From contig JABWDB010000001.1 of the NCBI GenBank assembly GCA_019614645.1, positions 26,715,501-26,779,500 on the forward strand: 64,000 nucleotides of DNA, written 5' to 3'. This document shows, piece by piece, positions 11,251 to 23,070 of the stretch (its first letter is position 1; each line of letters opens with the position of its first letter). The DNA comes from Stratiolaelaps scimitus. Taxonomy: Eukaryota > Arthropoda > Arachnida > Mesostigmata > Laelapidae. The notes under the pieces are model-generated. The model did no database searches, was not told the origin of the DNA, and saw only the letters and a list, made by a program, of their open reading frames with translations. Both the position numbers and the translations under genes were made by a program.

Positions 11251-12353
11251 GTAAGCGCTTGTCACTTGTATTTTGCTGTATGCCGATCACCCGAATGTCA
11301 CCCGCTAAGTGCGTTCATACCCAAGTCGTACTGCCACGTTTGCAATATACCTGAAGTCTTCGGCCTCCGCGAAATGTTTTCTTCCACACAGCGACCTGCA
11401 AAAAAGCCTCATCATGCCAGTTCATTGTTCAATCTATTCCGTTATGTCGTTGCCGTTATCTCTATGGTCACCGCGAGCTTGTTCGATCTGTCACCTCTCT
11501 AACCCTGCTAAGTTAACGGTCCCAGCTGGCAGCGCCGTACCCATTCTCCTTCTTCGCGACAGATTCTCGCATATCGCCCTGCGCTATATATTGCATCGAC
11601 CGCTCAACAGCGTCAGTACAACACCATGGGCTTAACGCTTAGGCAGGGCCGCATAGAGCATTTCCCCATAGAGCAAATCTATAAATCTAGGTACGCTTTG
11701 CCGCACTCCATGCGAATAGCCTCCCTATCCGACTTTATACTCTGGCGTTACCAGTGAGTGGCTTTCAGAGCAGAGCTAGGTTAGCGCTAGGTTGCTTCTC
11801 CGCGTGCCCACTCTCGCGCTCCACTCCACGCGTACCGGGCCCACACCCTCATATATATATATATATATATATATATCCCCCTCATCTCATACGATTCCAA
11901 ACGGAGAGAGCCAGGCTTCGTTACACCGGCCGCTTCAGACCTTGCACCGTTCAACTGCCCTAGACGCCTCGCCTTTGCTTGTGTGGAGCTGCTAGAAGCT
12001 CTGTCTATTTGGGATCGACCGGAGCATGGCCAAGCCGGAGCCCAAAGAGCAGGCCAGCTCTCGGTCCTCGTTCGCCTCGAAGCGCGTGCAGCTTCACCCA
12101 CTCACTATAGCTCGTATGTCGCGCTCGTGAATTCGCCACGAGCCCCACAGCGACGTTGTTCTCTCTTAATGGACGGACACACACATACATCTAATGTCGC
12201 CTTTCTCTCTTTCTCTCTATTGCAGAGTTCATGGGTGTCACCAAGCCCTCGAAGCAGATCCAGCGCAAGCGAAGACCCGAAGATGACAACGGCGTCCGGG
12301 ATGGAGCGCGCCAGGTCGCGTGCAAATCGCCTCGTATCGAAAGTGTCGCCTAA
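10911..12353 (+). CDS. dap: Cyclin-dependent kinase inhibitor, Cip/Kip (p21/p27/dacapo) family
   Basis: Join of 10911..11250 and 12226..12353 gives 155 residues. The protein should bind cyclin-CDK complexes in the nucleus and block G1/S progression. Residues 37-41 (RCLFG) match the cyclin-binding RxLF motif. Residues 44-65 fit the linker helix, and residues 66-86 (KYNFDFETDTPL then GNFVYEPI) match the CDK-binding part of the CDI domain. A basic stretch at 120-131 (KPSKQIQRKRRP) looks like a nuclear localisation signal. Ser/Thr-Pro sites are frequent at 20-33, 75, 99, 103 and 148. The length resembles p21 (164 aa) and is shorter than p27 (198 aa). The FYY-type helix that p27 inserts into the CDK active site, expected at about 89-93, is absent (VPACL). 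The start codon has A at -3 and no in-frame ATG precedes it. The symbol follows the fly orthologue dacapo. Family assignment is confident; exact orthology is not tested. Confidence 0.92.
11251..12225 (+). other. Intron 1 of CDK inhibitor (975 bp)
   Basis: GTAAGC at the 5' end. A pyrimidine-rich tract (CTTTCTCTCTTTCTCTCTATTGCAG) occupies its 3' end, with AG at 12224-12225. It contains a (TA)n tract at 11851..11876 and the possible alternative exon at 12026..12113. Phase 1, interrupting a Glu codon (G|AG). Confidence 0.85.
12026..12113 (+). CDS. Possible alternative first coding exon of CDK inhibitor
   Basis: Within intron 1 an ATG at 12026 opens a frame (MAKPEPKEQASSRSSFASK...) that reaches a donor-like C|GTATGT at 12113/12114. 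It leaves phase 1, exactly what the exon 2 acceptor needs, so splicing would join 29 new residues through a Gln codon to FMGVTKPSKQ. The resulting isoform would keep the nuclear signal but lack the CDI domain. The same frame upstream of the ATG reads KLCLFGIDRS, with a CLFG string like the cyclin-binding motif. The frame phase does not allow inclusion between exons 1 and 2 from the nearest acceptor, so it would need its own transcription start. It may be chance. Confidence 0.18.
12226..12353 (+). CDS. dap: CDK inhibitor coding exon 2 (NLS, C-terminus)
   Basis: Begins after CTATTGCAG. It completes a Glu codon, then encodes FMGVTKPSKQIQRKRRPEDD and a short tail ending CKSPRIESVA, with TAA at 12351..12353. 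The basic cluster fits a nuclear localisation signal as in p27/p57. An overlapping frame also reads basic residues (SPKRSRPD), but no donor phase connects it to exon 1. Using the AG two bases downstream gives an early stop. Confidence 0.85.
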
Positions 12354-14508
12354 GCGATCTCGGCCAGATCTCGCGAGCGGCCACCACCGACTGACTAGGC
12401 CGAGCTAGTTCCCGTCCTCCTTCTTGGCAACAAACGCAACAAAGCAAAGCAAGGCAGCGAGCAACGAACACTCGGCCAATCAGCCAACGAGACGACGAGA
12501 CGAACGCGGGCCGTTGTCAGTAGACTCTGAGACGATGATGACAATTAAAATATCATTAATGACCGACTCACTCTGCCGGCTTCGCTGTCCTCGTCGTCGG
12601 CGATCGATTCCGCAAGCAAAAAGTTACTTATGTTTAGACGGTGAAAGAGAGAGAGAGAGAGAGCTGACAACAATAGCGACATGCTGCGGAATCGGTCGCA
12701 CGTTGTCGCGAGAGGAACACCATGGGCAATGGGCGGTACGGTAGCAGCAGCGGCTGGAGTGGCAGACCACTTGGCGAGGTTGGCGTTCCCAGTTTTGCTG
12801 GAAGATGAAGTAAGTCGATTGCTCCAGCTTCTTCTGCTGTTGCTGCTGCGCCGCCGCGTAGAGGCTCTCCCGGCACGACCTAGGTGGAATAGCTACACCC
12901 CCGATCTCTTCTAGTCATCCTCATCAATCCCGCGCAATGAATGTATGCATGAATCAACGAACGAACGAATGATGAAACGCTAATTAATTAATAATTTTTC
13001 TATGAATGATGATGTACGCCGGAGCGCACGTGACGATTTCGAACGTTTGTAGCAGCCACAATAGCATAATACATAACGATTTGAATGTATGTACAAAAGA
13101 CAACAACAACAGCAACGTGTTCAAGATTAACTAATCATAATTGATAGCAACGATCATTGTGGGCGCGCGTGGCCTTATGTACGTATATATGTGTATGGCT
13201 GTAGGTGGGTGGATGTGTTGTTTGTCTCCAAAATGAGATCGTCACGGGCAGCTGAACCATCGAACGATGGAAATCGATCGATCGGATAGATACGGCGGTA
13301 GCACTTGTATATTAATATCATGTATAGACACTAAATAACACTGAGAGAGAAATGATGCGACGATGAATGAGATAAGAGTTCCAAACAGAAACGACCCGAG
13401 TGGACGCGAATATAAAACATTATAAAGCGTGAACACGCGAGAGGGATACGTGCAGAGAAAGAGAGAGAAAATACATAGTCACAATGTAAAATGTCTAACT
13501 TCGTAGAGGATAACAGCAGACTGAATAATATATTTAATATATATATATATACATACATATACTTTCGTATGTTTGGTCGATCAATCGATTAGTTGGTACA
13601 CGTGGGTAGTCTGACCACTCTCTACCGTTGTGCTTCGAACTCAACTAACCTAATTATGTGTCGTCTATTTTCGTAACACGCATCACAGACACACATACAC
13701 ACAGAGAGAGAGAGAGAGAGAGAGACCTATGGGTATAGACGAATGTGTGCAGATGCACATTATCAAAACGTAGATTATCGTTTTTTCATGAAAACAGCCA
13801 TCATGTACAAAATCAACACTGGGACCGCACTGAGGAAGGCGTCCGACGTTTAGTCACAGAACAAAACAGACAGGTGAAATTGGACAGATAATTATAATGT
13901 CGTTAAATTATTAATAGTCGTCATGACGATATTATAGGTGATCACGCTAATTATGTTAACACGGCTCTTCGATTCTATCCGGTGAGGTTGAACAAAGAAA
14001 AATCCGAGGAGATAGGACAGACGAAGAAAAAAGATAGAGACAAGTTGACCTGAGACGACGTGAATCGAATGTGGAAAAAATGTCAAAATATCATCATTGA
14101 TTCATAATCGTATAAATAATACAAATATTCTCGCAAACTTTGAGCGTTCTTTTTGTTTGTTTGATGTTGTTTGTAAGTGTTTGTACTTTGGTAGGTGGAT
14201 ACATCGGGTACGAGCGAAGCAGGTATAGAGTTGAATAAGTGTTCGGATTTCTATGATCATTGCAAATATATATATATATAAATATGTGTGTGTTTGTGTA
14301 TGTGTCGAGTTTCTCCACCTATGATTTCATACTGGTGATCTATCGAAACTCTCTATGAACATATCGAACGGCCCATGTCAAACGTATCACCTGTTATTGC
14401 GTAAGAATCCGACACCGACAAGGTGTCTTTTCTTCATATTTATTTGTATTTTTCAATAAAAACACACTCCCACATAGATACATACATACACGAGACTTGA
14501 GAAATAAA
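12354..14508 (+). other. Predicted 3' UTR of CDK inhibitor
   Basis: AT-rich sequence without a convincing gene. It includes a CTG/TTG run (about 12825-12850), (GA)n tracts at 12646..12664 and 13703..13725, and TA tracts near 13540-13553 and 14265-14281. The first clear AATAAA after the stop codon is at 14455, so the UTR may be about 2.1 kb. Earlier polyadenylation at a weaker signal (ATTAAA-like near 12544) is possible. Confidence 0.4.
14455..14460 (+). terminator. Poly(A) signal AATAAA
   Basis: AATAAA in TTTTTCAATAAAAACAC, followed by a second AATAAA at 14503..14508. GT-rich DNA follows near 14605-14615. It is the best candidate for the end of the CDK inhibitor transcript. Confidence 0.35.
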
Positions 14509-16708
14509 CGAAGCTGTGAATAAATTAAACGACCTATGATAAATAATCATAATAATATGATGATGAGAAATTGCCAGACACATCTTCAAATATTTAGTCT
14601 TTACGAGTTGGGGAGGACCGATTGTTCATAATTCTTTCACACTATCGTACCATTATCTTATTGGCTTGTCAATGCACTCCTCCGTATGCGCGTGTGACGC
14701 CTCTTGTCTTCCTAATATTTCACCCGATTCAGTGGTCTGGTTTACCTCTGGTTCTCTTCAGCGGTTTCAATATTGTGCGGGCCACTCTCTTTGTCGCTTG
14801 TCAAAGGCGTCCGGCCGTTGTTCGAGCTTTTGCCCCGCGGCGACAACTGCAACGACTGCTTTCGTCAGCTCCCGCACTCACCAGCGAGTATCTAGATGGG
14901 TGTCTCTGTGGTTTGTGTGTGTGTGAACCCGCACGCTAGCGAGCACAGCTAGCCCCGGTCTCCATAGGTCTCCTCTGGCAGCAAGAGCAGCAGTTCTCCG
15001 TCTCGCGTTTTTGCCCGTTCGCGTCGCCGGTGGTTGCCTGCCTCGAGTTCCTGCGGCGCTCGGCCCTGCATACGTCGCCTGTGTCGACCGCGAGCGAGCG
15101 AGTCGAGCTGTATCCCGCCGACGCGTTTGACGTGAAATGAGACCGTGCGCGTTTGTCTGGATGACGAGTGGGTGTTCTGTCGTGGGCGACCCGTCGCTGT
15201 GGCAGGTTTCATTTCACCGTCTCGCTGGCTGACGCTGCCAGCCGTCAGTCTGTTCGTCCGCCCGCCCGTCCGCCCGTCCCTCTCTGTATGTCAAGTATAG
15301 AGCCTCTGTTATACCGGCGGCCGCTCGCCTCTTCCAACTCCTGTTGCTTCGGTTGCTCCAGCGTAGCCAGCACGAACGCTGGCAACGGAGGCAACGGAAA
15401 GCGACCGTGACAGCGCTGGCCCGCACACTACTGGCATCGCTGTGGGCCGCCCACTCGGCCGCTGTTCGGTCGCTCTGTCGATAGCTCGGTCGCTCTCTTT
15501 CTCTATCATCATGTTGTTATTCTGTCGGATCTGTCAAGTCCGTCTGTTAATCGTCGACTGGCGATGTCCTCGTCCACACGCGACGACGGTGCCGACGTCG
15601 TCGTCGGCACCGTCACCAAAACAGCGGCAACGGCAGAGCCCACTAAAGCCACACATGGCCGGCGACACACAGAGGTCACAGCCAACTCCCTACCCTACTG
15701 CGATCGCGGTGGCTGCTGCTGCCGCCGCTACCACGACTCTCTGCCAGTTCCTTTTGCGGTTCGGCTGTTACGGCCTGCTCGTTGCCCGGCAGCAGCAACA
15801 ACCGACGCTGGTAGATTTTAGCGTTACCGTCATATCGGCATTGCCGCCGTCGCTGCCGCCACAAAGAGGATATCGCCAATACAATTCGCCGAGTACCCCG
15901 GCGATGTTAAGTCAGTCGGTCCGCCCGTGCGTCCGTCCACCCGTTCGTCGGCGTCGTCATTGCTGCTTAGGCGGTCAACAACAGCAGCCCCCGTAGTCTG
16001 CAGCCGCGAGAGAGCGAGCGAGAGCGAGAGAGAGAGAGGCCGGGAGAGTGTGAAGCGAGACGAAGCAATAAGGTTGACGGACGGAGGCGCGCGACACCAT
16101 GTTGCCGTCCGAGTAGCGTCCGTAACGCGTAAAATGCGTAAGGCATCATGATGCGGAGGAGGCGACAACGTTGACGGGGGAGGCTGCGACGGATTGTACG
16201 CGTTGTCAGTGGGTACTGCTGCTAGCACGGGAACGATCACAACTATCGTAGGAGGAGAGTATAGCAGGGACACGGCGGCGACGCAGCCATGCGTGAGCGT
16301 CTTTCCGCCCCGGCCGAAGGAGGCTATTCGCAGGACGCCGACGCCAGGGACGCCTCGTGCTACTGTCGCTGATCCAGCAGTTAGAACTGTGCCACGCAGG
16401 CGACACACTTGTTTGTACGCTCCATAATCTAACAGACGACGTACGTGGTCAGTTGATCGTTTACGAACGCCAAGGAAAACGTCGGCCGACTGGGCACTAT
16501 GCACACAGGAAACTATGCATCTCGTGCAAAGCACATAGCGAGAGACGAGATGACAGATGAATGAGCGGCCACAATGGTTGATAATAGAATGGGTAGATAG
16601 ACCGGGGCAGTGGGCAGCTTTGCGTGGTGTAGAACATTTGGGAACACGTAATCGGTGGCTAAACGGCGAACATGAAAATTTTATGTATGGACGCATATTC
16701 CAACGATC
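14509..16708. other. CpG-rich low-complexity block, no supported gene
   Basis: Rich in CG-containing triplet runs, CCGCCCGT repeats (15255-15280) and GA tracts (16008-16038). A 288-codon minus frame (15830..16696) and a 184-codon plus frame (15442..15996) overlap. Both are Pro/Ser/Arg/Ala-biased and domain-free, as expected where CpG richness removes stop codons. The block could be a promoter or 5' exon region of a gene not otherwise visible. Confidence 0.4.
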
Positions 16709-16726
16709 TATATATATATATATATA

Positions 16727-16773
<47 letters not shown>
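16709..16773. repeat. (TA)n microsatellite, about 65 nt
   Basis: Long AT dinucleotide tract with one TTTATTTA interruption near 16729-16736. Confidence 0.97.
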
Positions 16774-16776
<3 letters not shown>

Positions 16777-19700
16777 GGTCCGGGGGTTGCGGTCTGGACC
16801 AGCAGCAACCCTAATAAGAATCGATACAAGGATAATGCCCTGGTAATATTTCTTCGATGGATAGCTAGATTGACAGCGCGACGAGGAAGAACAGAACGAG
16901 GCGAAGCCGGATGATCGGCCGCGATGTTCTATTCAACAGCGAAATAATAACAAGCCATTGTTTATTGACCGCTTAAGTGGTCGCCGCTATCGTTGCTCGT
17001 GGCTGTCGTTGATGTTGCCAAAACTAGTCCGAGCCAGGAGAGATAAACGAAACTAACAATAAATAGTGTTCACTCTACGAGTCTATGTCCAACCACCAGG
17101 CAAACTCTTCCCTCTGCTGCCGTCTCGATGACCGTTGGCAGTCAGGGAGGCAGATATGGCTCAGCTTTGCTGTACAGCCTCTCCATAGCCAGCTGCAGCC
17201 GTCGATACCAAAACACGACGACGACAACGACAACAACGATGAAGAAGACTCTCAAGATCGGTGGGAGAGGAGGCGGCACAAATACCCATGATGTATGCCA
17301 CCAACCTATCTACCTATATGTGCCTGTGTGTGTGTGCCCGTCTCTGTTGTAGCTTTCTTCCTTGCTTATGTCGCTTCCCTTCACTTCCTTTGCCTGCAAA
17401 TGTGTGGCTCATCCTCGATGGAAACGGTGGACCCGGTTGTGTGCCGACTTGCTTTGTGTTTTGTGGCTCGCTCGCTTACTAACAACTGTGCATGGATACA
17501 TATTCAGATCCGGCTCTAGTTGCTGGGTATAGTAATAATCATAATACGAGTTGGCAGGAGTACGGCCTTCTCTCTCTCTCTCTCTCTCGCTCGCTCGTTC
17601 TCTAGAGACCACAGAGGCCCACCAAGAACACCAGTATCGTGGGCACTCCGGCGCGCTCTCCCGCTCCAGACCAAACGGGGCTGGTAGCGCTACTGATTCA
17701 CCTCAGCTAGCGGACCATAGATTTCCTTCGTAGATCGTTGATGTGATCACGGTGCTGTACACGGCCACGAGGTTCGAGGCTCGAATTCGAACAGAGCTCG
17801 CGCGAAGGGAGGAGAGGGTCGGGTCGGATGCTCCGGGGACCAGTCCCGGTCTATTCCTTGCTTCCCACAAGCTGCATTTCATCCTCGCTCGCTCACTACC
17901 TGCGTGCCTGCCTATGTGATCTACTTATTGTTAGTGCAGCATGTTAGATGAAAGCTGGGCATACTCGGGCTATCCCATACGATACTCTAGTCGTTGTTTC
18001 GCTGTCAATCTCCACTCTTAAGTCTATGTATTTGTCTACATTTTGCTTAAATGTCGGTGTTTGGCTAACGTAACGAGTTGGATGCGTTGAGCGCTTGCTG
18101 GCTAATTTCATACCTTTTACAGTATAGGTACAGTGCTACTGGCGTTACCAAACTGCTGCTAGGCAAACTAGATCTCTATTTGGCTATTTCAGTCATCCAC
18201 CGACTGTGGGGGAGTGATCTATACTATTATTTGTAACAAGCATTATCTGTTTCTCTGTGTGTGTGTGCGTGTCCCAGAACGACACGTAGAGGTCTGTGAA
18301 CGTGACGCTCCGTTGGCTCGGTGAGATCTTAGTTCACCGATGGAATCAACACATTGTAAAAGGCGACACCGTCCCCAACAGCGAGTTACTTTACATTTTG
18401 CTTACGTTAAGAGACACGCACATACGCACGCACAACTACACACCCACTCACTCGGCAGCAGACAGCTAACTAATGCGTGGTTTCTGCCGCCTCTGATTAC
18501 AATTGACAGCTCGTCAGCCCCAGTGAGTCAGTCAGCTACTCGTTGGCCATACGACGACCACAACTGACACGTTCTATTCCTGTTAACTGCCGCCACCGCC
18601 GTTCGTTCAGTGCTAACCTATGTGGCCTAGATTGCCACTCTTGCGGCGGTCGTTATTCCGCCATCGGATTGTTCACGTTGTTATTGTTGTTGGTACGTTT
18701 GGCCGTCCGACGATCGATTGGCGATCGCCATTATTGTTGATGTTATGTGTCACTTTAGCTGAACCGTGCCGGCAGACATATAATCTCTCTCTATCTCTCC
18801 GTTCGTTCATCGCCGCTTGTATCAGCGAACCCCCTCCCCCCAAGCCCACACACTCATCTGGTTATCACTGAGCTTCTCATAGTGCTGCTGCTGCTGCTGC
18901 CGCCGAGTTTCGTCTTTGGTTTATAGTCACAGACACTGATAGTGTAAGCCGAACGCAGATATTCTGTTGCATGCTCACTAGTCGTCTACGACAGCGTGGA
19001 CAGATGCCGCCGCTTCCTGGTTAGCTGCGGCTATGACGACGGCGGCGGCGGTAGCGACCGTGCAACGTCCCTCTGTCTATCCACAAGTGAACACTAGTAG
19101 TAACGCCCGATAACCGGCTAGTGAACCTGATTAGAGGAGCAACGTTGAAATATGTTGCCGGTGGAACAACTGATGCCGGTGGATCAGCCTGTCAGTCAGG
19201 CGGGCGGGCGGGCGGGCGGGCGGCCGGCCGACTGCCTCTGTAACGAAACGCGATAGAACGACTGGAACAACGTTCCGCGGTTCACCTGTTTCATATTTCA
19301 CATCTATCTAGTGTAATAGTAGTAGTAGTAGTGGTAGTAGTTAGTTACTATAATAGATTGTGGCAGGTCATCGAGGGGGAGAGAAGATATATCTTGACAC
19401 TGCTGGTGAGCGGCTGCAACGAAACCGATCTTTCATCATATATCTGTTGTTCGGCGGACGCAATACGAGATGCAATTGCGCCGCTCGAATATATACGATA
19501 CGATGGTGAAAATGGGCATTAATTAAAAGCAAGCCGGCGGCTTAAGCAGCAATAATGGAAAAAGAAGAGACACAGTCATCGTCAACATCGAGAACCTCCA
19601 CAAGGCTCAGCACACTATAATACGTAAGGCACCAGGCCAGCACTTTGGCCCAGCAATAGTTTCATAGATTCAAGACACTCGTGGCTATTCCATTTCTTCG

Positions 19701-20947
19701 TAGTCGACTAGACAGATCGTATTTTATCTTCGTGTTTGCCCCCATTATAAATCTTGTCCAACGGTTTCTCTACTCTAGCGGACGTTACACGCGGGCATCT
19801 ATGTACGTCTTCAGTGCGCGTGTTTCACGGGCCGGTCCGACCCTGCTCGTACCGCTGTGGAACTTCCTTAACGAGAACTGCTGCTACACTGTGGCCGGCC
19901 TCTTCGCGGAATGTACGCCTCCTAAGGTCCTAAGGTTGTTCTACGGGGACGTAATGATTATATCGCGAGAACCGTTCATTCAATGGACGCATCGTCATAA
20001 CTACAAAATGATGACGTATCCAGTCGGTGGCGGTGGGTTTGTCTCATTATAAGTTATGGCGCTAATAGCTGCAGATACCTCCACAGTAAATATGGTCAGT
20101 AAATATGCTACAGCTGTAGGTAGGTGCAATCATTGTTAACTCATCTAGCGAAATTAGTCTAGCTACATCGATAGGTGAGGCTGGTCACATCCTGCAGACG
20201 CACAACTCGAACGCAGAATGAGCAGTTATTTCAAATGAGATATCACCGTCGAACATCGTTTGGTTTGATGGGGTTTGATGGTCCTCGGCTATCCTGATTC
20301 ATTGAAAAGCTCACACAGCCATTTCTTGATGAAGTTGAGTCTAAATGAGCGCTACCCCCATAGGCATACGGCAGCATGAAACAATAAATATGTTATAATA
20401 TCGTCGTTCGATACAAGCACACTAACACAACTGGATGTCGCTGCCGGCTCGCTCAATTGGCTTTAGTTGCTTAGCTCGTTTTCTCAGTTTTTGCGATGTG
20501 TTGTTCGAAACATTGACTTAAGCGTTCTGTAAAGATAATCTGTGTCATCTCTCGATTTCATCGAACTGTGAAAGTTATCTGACACGATCAGTCCTGTTCT
20601 TACGACATAGATCGTCGATAGTCGTATACCTAAGAAATCTCCGACCTCAGAATCGCATCGGCTCAGGCTACGCTCGATACTGTGGTTTCGCTGCGGTTTC
20701 TCAAAGGTTCGATATCGGAGACAAAATGCCATCAACCTATTAATTTAGTATCTGTATTCAATGTTCCCTGAATGGAATGAAATCATGAGTTCGTTGGCTC
20801 ATCTATCCGCATCTAATCCACCTGCCAGCCACTGACTTAGCGGTTGTTTGAGGAGGAGTCAACGTCAGTTTCTATACGCCACCCTAGTATGCCACTCTGT
20901 ACCCTTAGCGATACGCTCGGTTGACGTCGTCTCGGAACGACACGTTG
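16774..20947. other. Intergenic, no supported gene
   Basis: Contains (TC)n at 17569..17588, CTG repeats at 18884-18900, a run of GGGC repeats at about 19199-19222, and AGT repeats at 19317-19338. A 123-codon plus frame (19681..20052) is free of repeats but has no recognised domain. No tRNA or other RNA gene was recognised. Confidence 0.45.
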
Positions 20948-21124
20948 ATGGGTCAGGTGTTCTCTGTGCTGCTGCTGCTGTTATGTTTGTCGCTCATCTT
21001 GTCGGAGACCATTGAATCGGGGCGCCGGGTGGGCATCGCCGTCGACGCTCGGGTGTCCGACCCAACCATACATCAGGAGCGTCGCCGGCGTCAGACGCAC
21101 ATCAGGAGCGAACTAGACACATGA
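20948..21124 (+). CDS. Possible small secreted peptide (58 aa)
   Basis: No family recognised. From the ATG at 20948 the product starts MGQVF, then a strong hydrophobic core (SVLLLLLCLSLILS), as in a signal peptide. It continues ETIESGRR, VGIAVDARVSDPTIHQE, RRRR and QTHIRSELDT to TGA. GRR resembles an amidation-plus-cleavage signal and RRRR a furin-type site, so a peptide-hormone layout is possible. The Leu run comes from a CTG repeat (20968-20980) and could be chance. The block ATCAGGAGCG occurs twice in the last third. An overlapping ATG (ATGA) starts another short frame that I do not support. Confidence 0.25.
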   Translation: MGQVFSVLLLLLCLSLILSETIESGRRVGIAVDARVSDPTIHQERRRRQTHIRSELDT

Positions 21125-22704
21125 GCAAAAGAAGGCTCCACAGGCGCGTGGATAGGTTCATCTGTCGTGTTTGCCATCCGCTCTTTCGTGTCTATTCGAC
21201 GCACCACCAACATCATCATCTCGCAACGGCTTCATCGGTGGCGGGGTCGCGCTGGCTGTCGGCGCCGCCGCCTTCGCCCATGGAGAATGCTCATGGCCGT
21301 GATCGCCAACAAGCGAGCCGACCATTGACGTTCGCCACTGTGGGGATCGCATTGTGGAATAGAGCAGAATAAAGTTGAATAGAAACGGTAGATGAATCGA
21401 TGGTCGTCTAGGGGCATCCGGGGAGAAGCCAGCAAGAAGATGTAGAGGCTTCTGGGTGGCTAGCTAGAATAGATAGCATACGTAGAGCCACGGGTAGACC
21501 AACGGAGTCCATCTAGACAATTTGCCTATGTTGGCTAGCTGTACATTTTGCGTCTGACGAGTTGTTGTTGTTGTTGTTGCAGCCGCAGCCGCCGCCGCCG
21601 CCGCGGTCGAGTATATATTGCATGGCCGGTATAGCCAAGCAGGATTCAATGGGGAGATGAAATGCGACCGAGTGGCACGCAGCTACTGCTCTACCGGGTC
21701 AGCAGTTGCCCGATTGATCGTTGAAAATGAGAATAACTCTATTTGGCGCGGGCCAAATGTGTCGCCGCGACCTTTCCGCTACGTGACCCCCACCGTCGCC
21801 AGAGAGAGAGAGAGAGCAAGCGACACAGAGAGACTAAGAGACAAATAGACCAGTCTGAGCAAATGACGAAGTCATCTCATTGACGACGTCACGTTCGGAA
21901 AGAGCGGTTCGTGTGCCGAGAAGCCGGCAACAGCGAGCAATGGGGCCGTCAGCACAAGGCGGCTTCGGATGGATCAGACGACAAAGGCGACCGGAGATGA
22001 ATTTTCGACTATGCAGGTGTTAGATTCTATTCTCGTAGCTAAAACCTCACGGGTGGATCCTGTCTACGATTACAAGTGTGTCATTTGTAAGTCATTATAT
22101 CATTATCGTCATGGTCATCATTATCAACATCATATACATAACTTTGTTTCGAGAGAACAATTGCGTTGGTGGCGGCCATCTAACGACGAGATCGATACAA
22201 CAGAGGTGTGTCTGTGTCTGTTCGCTGAATGATGGAGTTTAGCGATTGAATACGATTATATATAGATACACGGGGTATCACCTCAGCGTTCCCATCCAAG
22301 TTAAATAGCAAAGCGCAATAGTATGAGGGTTGCCGAAAGGGAAAACCTCCTTTTTTGAGCTGCCCTCTTTCACATGTAAGCGCAATGCGATCAGCGATCA
22401 TTTTCTCCAATGTATGTGTGACTTGAATGACCGAATGGTGCCGCACCCACCTTAGTTGCATCCGTTTCCTCTTCACATTATTAGCAATATTTATAACACA
22501 AGTCGTTCACACATCAATGGGATGCTGTTGTCGTTGTACTTGTGATCTATGTATTGACATATATTCCTGAATTCCCACTACCTCGGCTAGGCTTGATATA
22601 TTGTCTACGTTGCACAGCTCGCTTACACCACTTGGGAGATGGGCAACGAATAATTCCCACCCGACACAATGAGTGAGATAGTATGGATAAGTCATTGTGT
22701 TCCT

Positions 22705-22747
22705 TCTCTCTCTCTCTCTCTCGTTATATATATATATATATATAACG
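22705..22747. repeat. (TC)n followed by perfect TA palindrome
   Basis: A TC run (22705-22722) passes directly into a 26-nt perfect palindrome (22722..22747): CGTTA, then TA repeats, then TAACG. It could form a cruciform. Confidence 0.9.
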
Positions 22748-23019
22748 TGCAGTGCCTGTTGACACCAGTAACGAATTAGACAATTCCAATTCCCACCAGC
22801 AGCACTAACGCTGAACGCTCAGCAAGCTACAACAGACTGACGAGCCGTCGTATCCGAGGGACCTATACAAACCAAAACACACACTCACAGGGAAACAGCC
22901 ATACACCCCCCCGCTTAGGCATTTCAGTCAATGCTGAGTAAAAGTAACGGCCGTCGTTCTTTGAACCTTGCCGCCGCAGGGCAGTCGTTGCCGATCCACC
23001 ATTTGACAGCACCCACAAC

Positions 23020-23024
<5 letters not shown>

Positions 23025-23068
<44 letters not shown>
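23025..23068. repeat. (TA)n microsatellite with GA tail
   Basis: About 44 nt of AT repeats, followed by CATAGAGAGAGAGA. Confidence 0.95.

Positions 23069-23070
<2 letters not shown>

Noticed and set aside
12226..12408. Alternative frame of CDK inhibitor exon 2 with basic SPKRSRPD
   Set aside because: Would need phase 0 at the junction. The only good exon 1 donor leaves phase 1, which gives the KPSKQIQRKRRP frame instead.
15830..16696. 288-codon minus-strand open frame
   Set aside because: Lies in CpG-rich DNA, is Ser/Pro/Arg-biased with a Ser-Leu repeat from a GA tract, has no domain, and overlaps open frames on the other strand.
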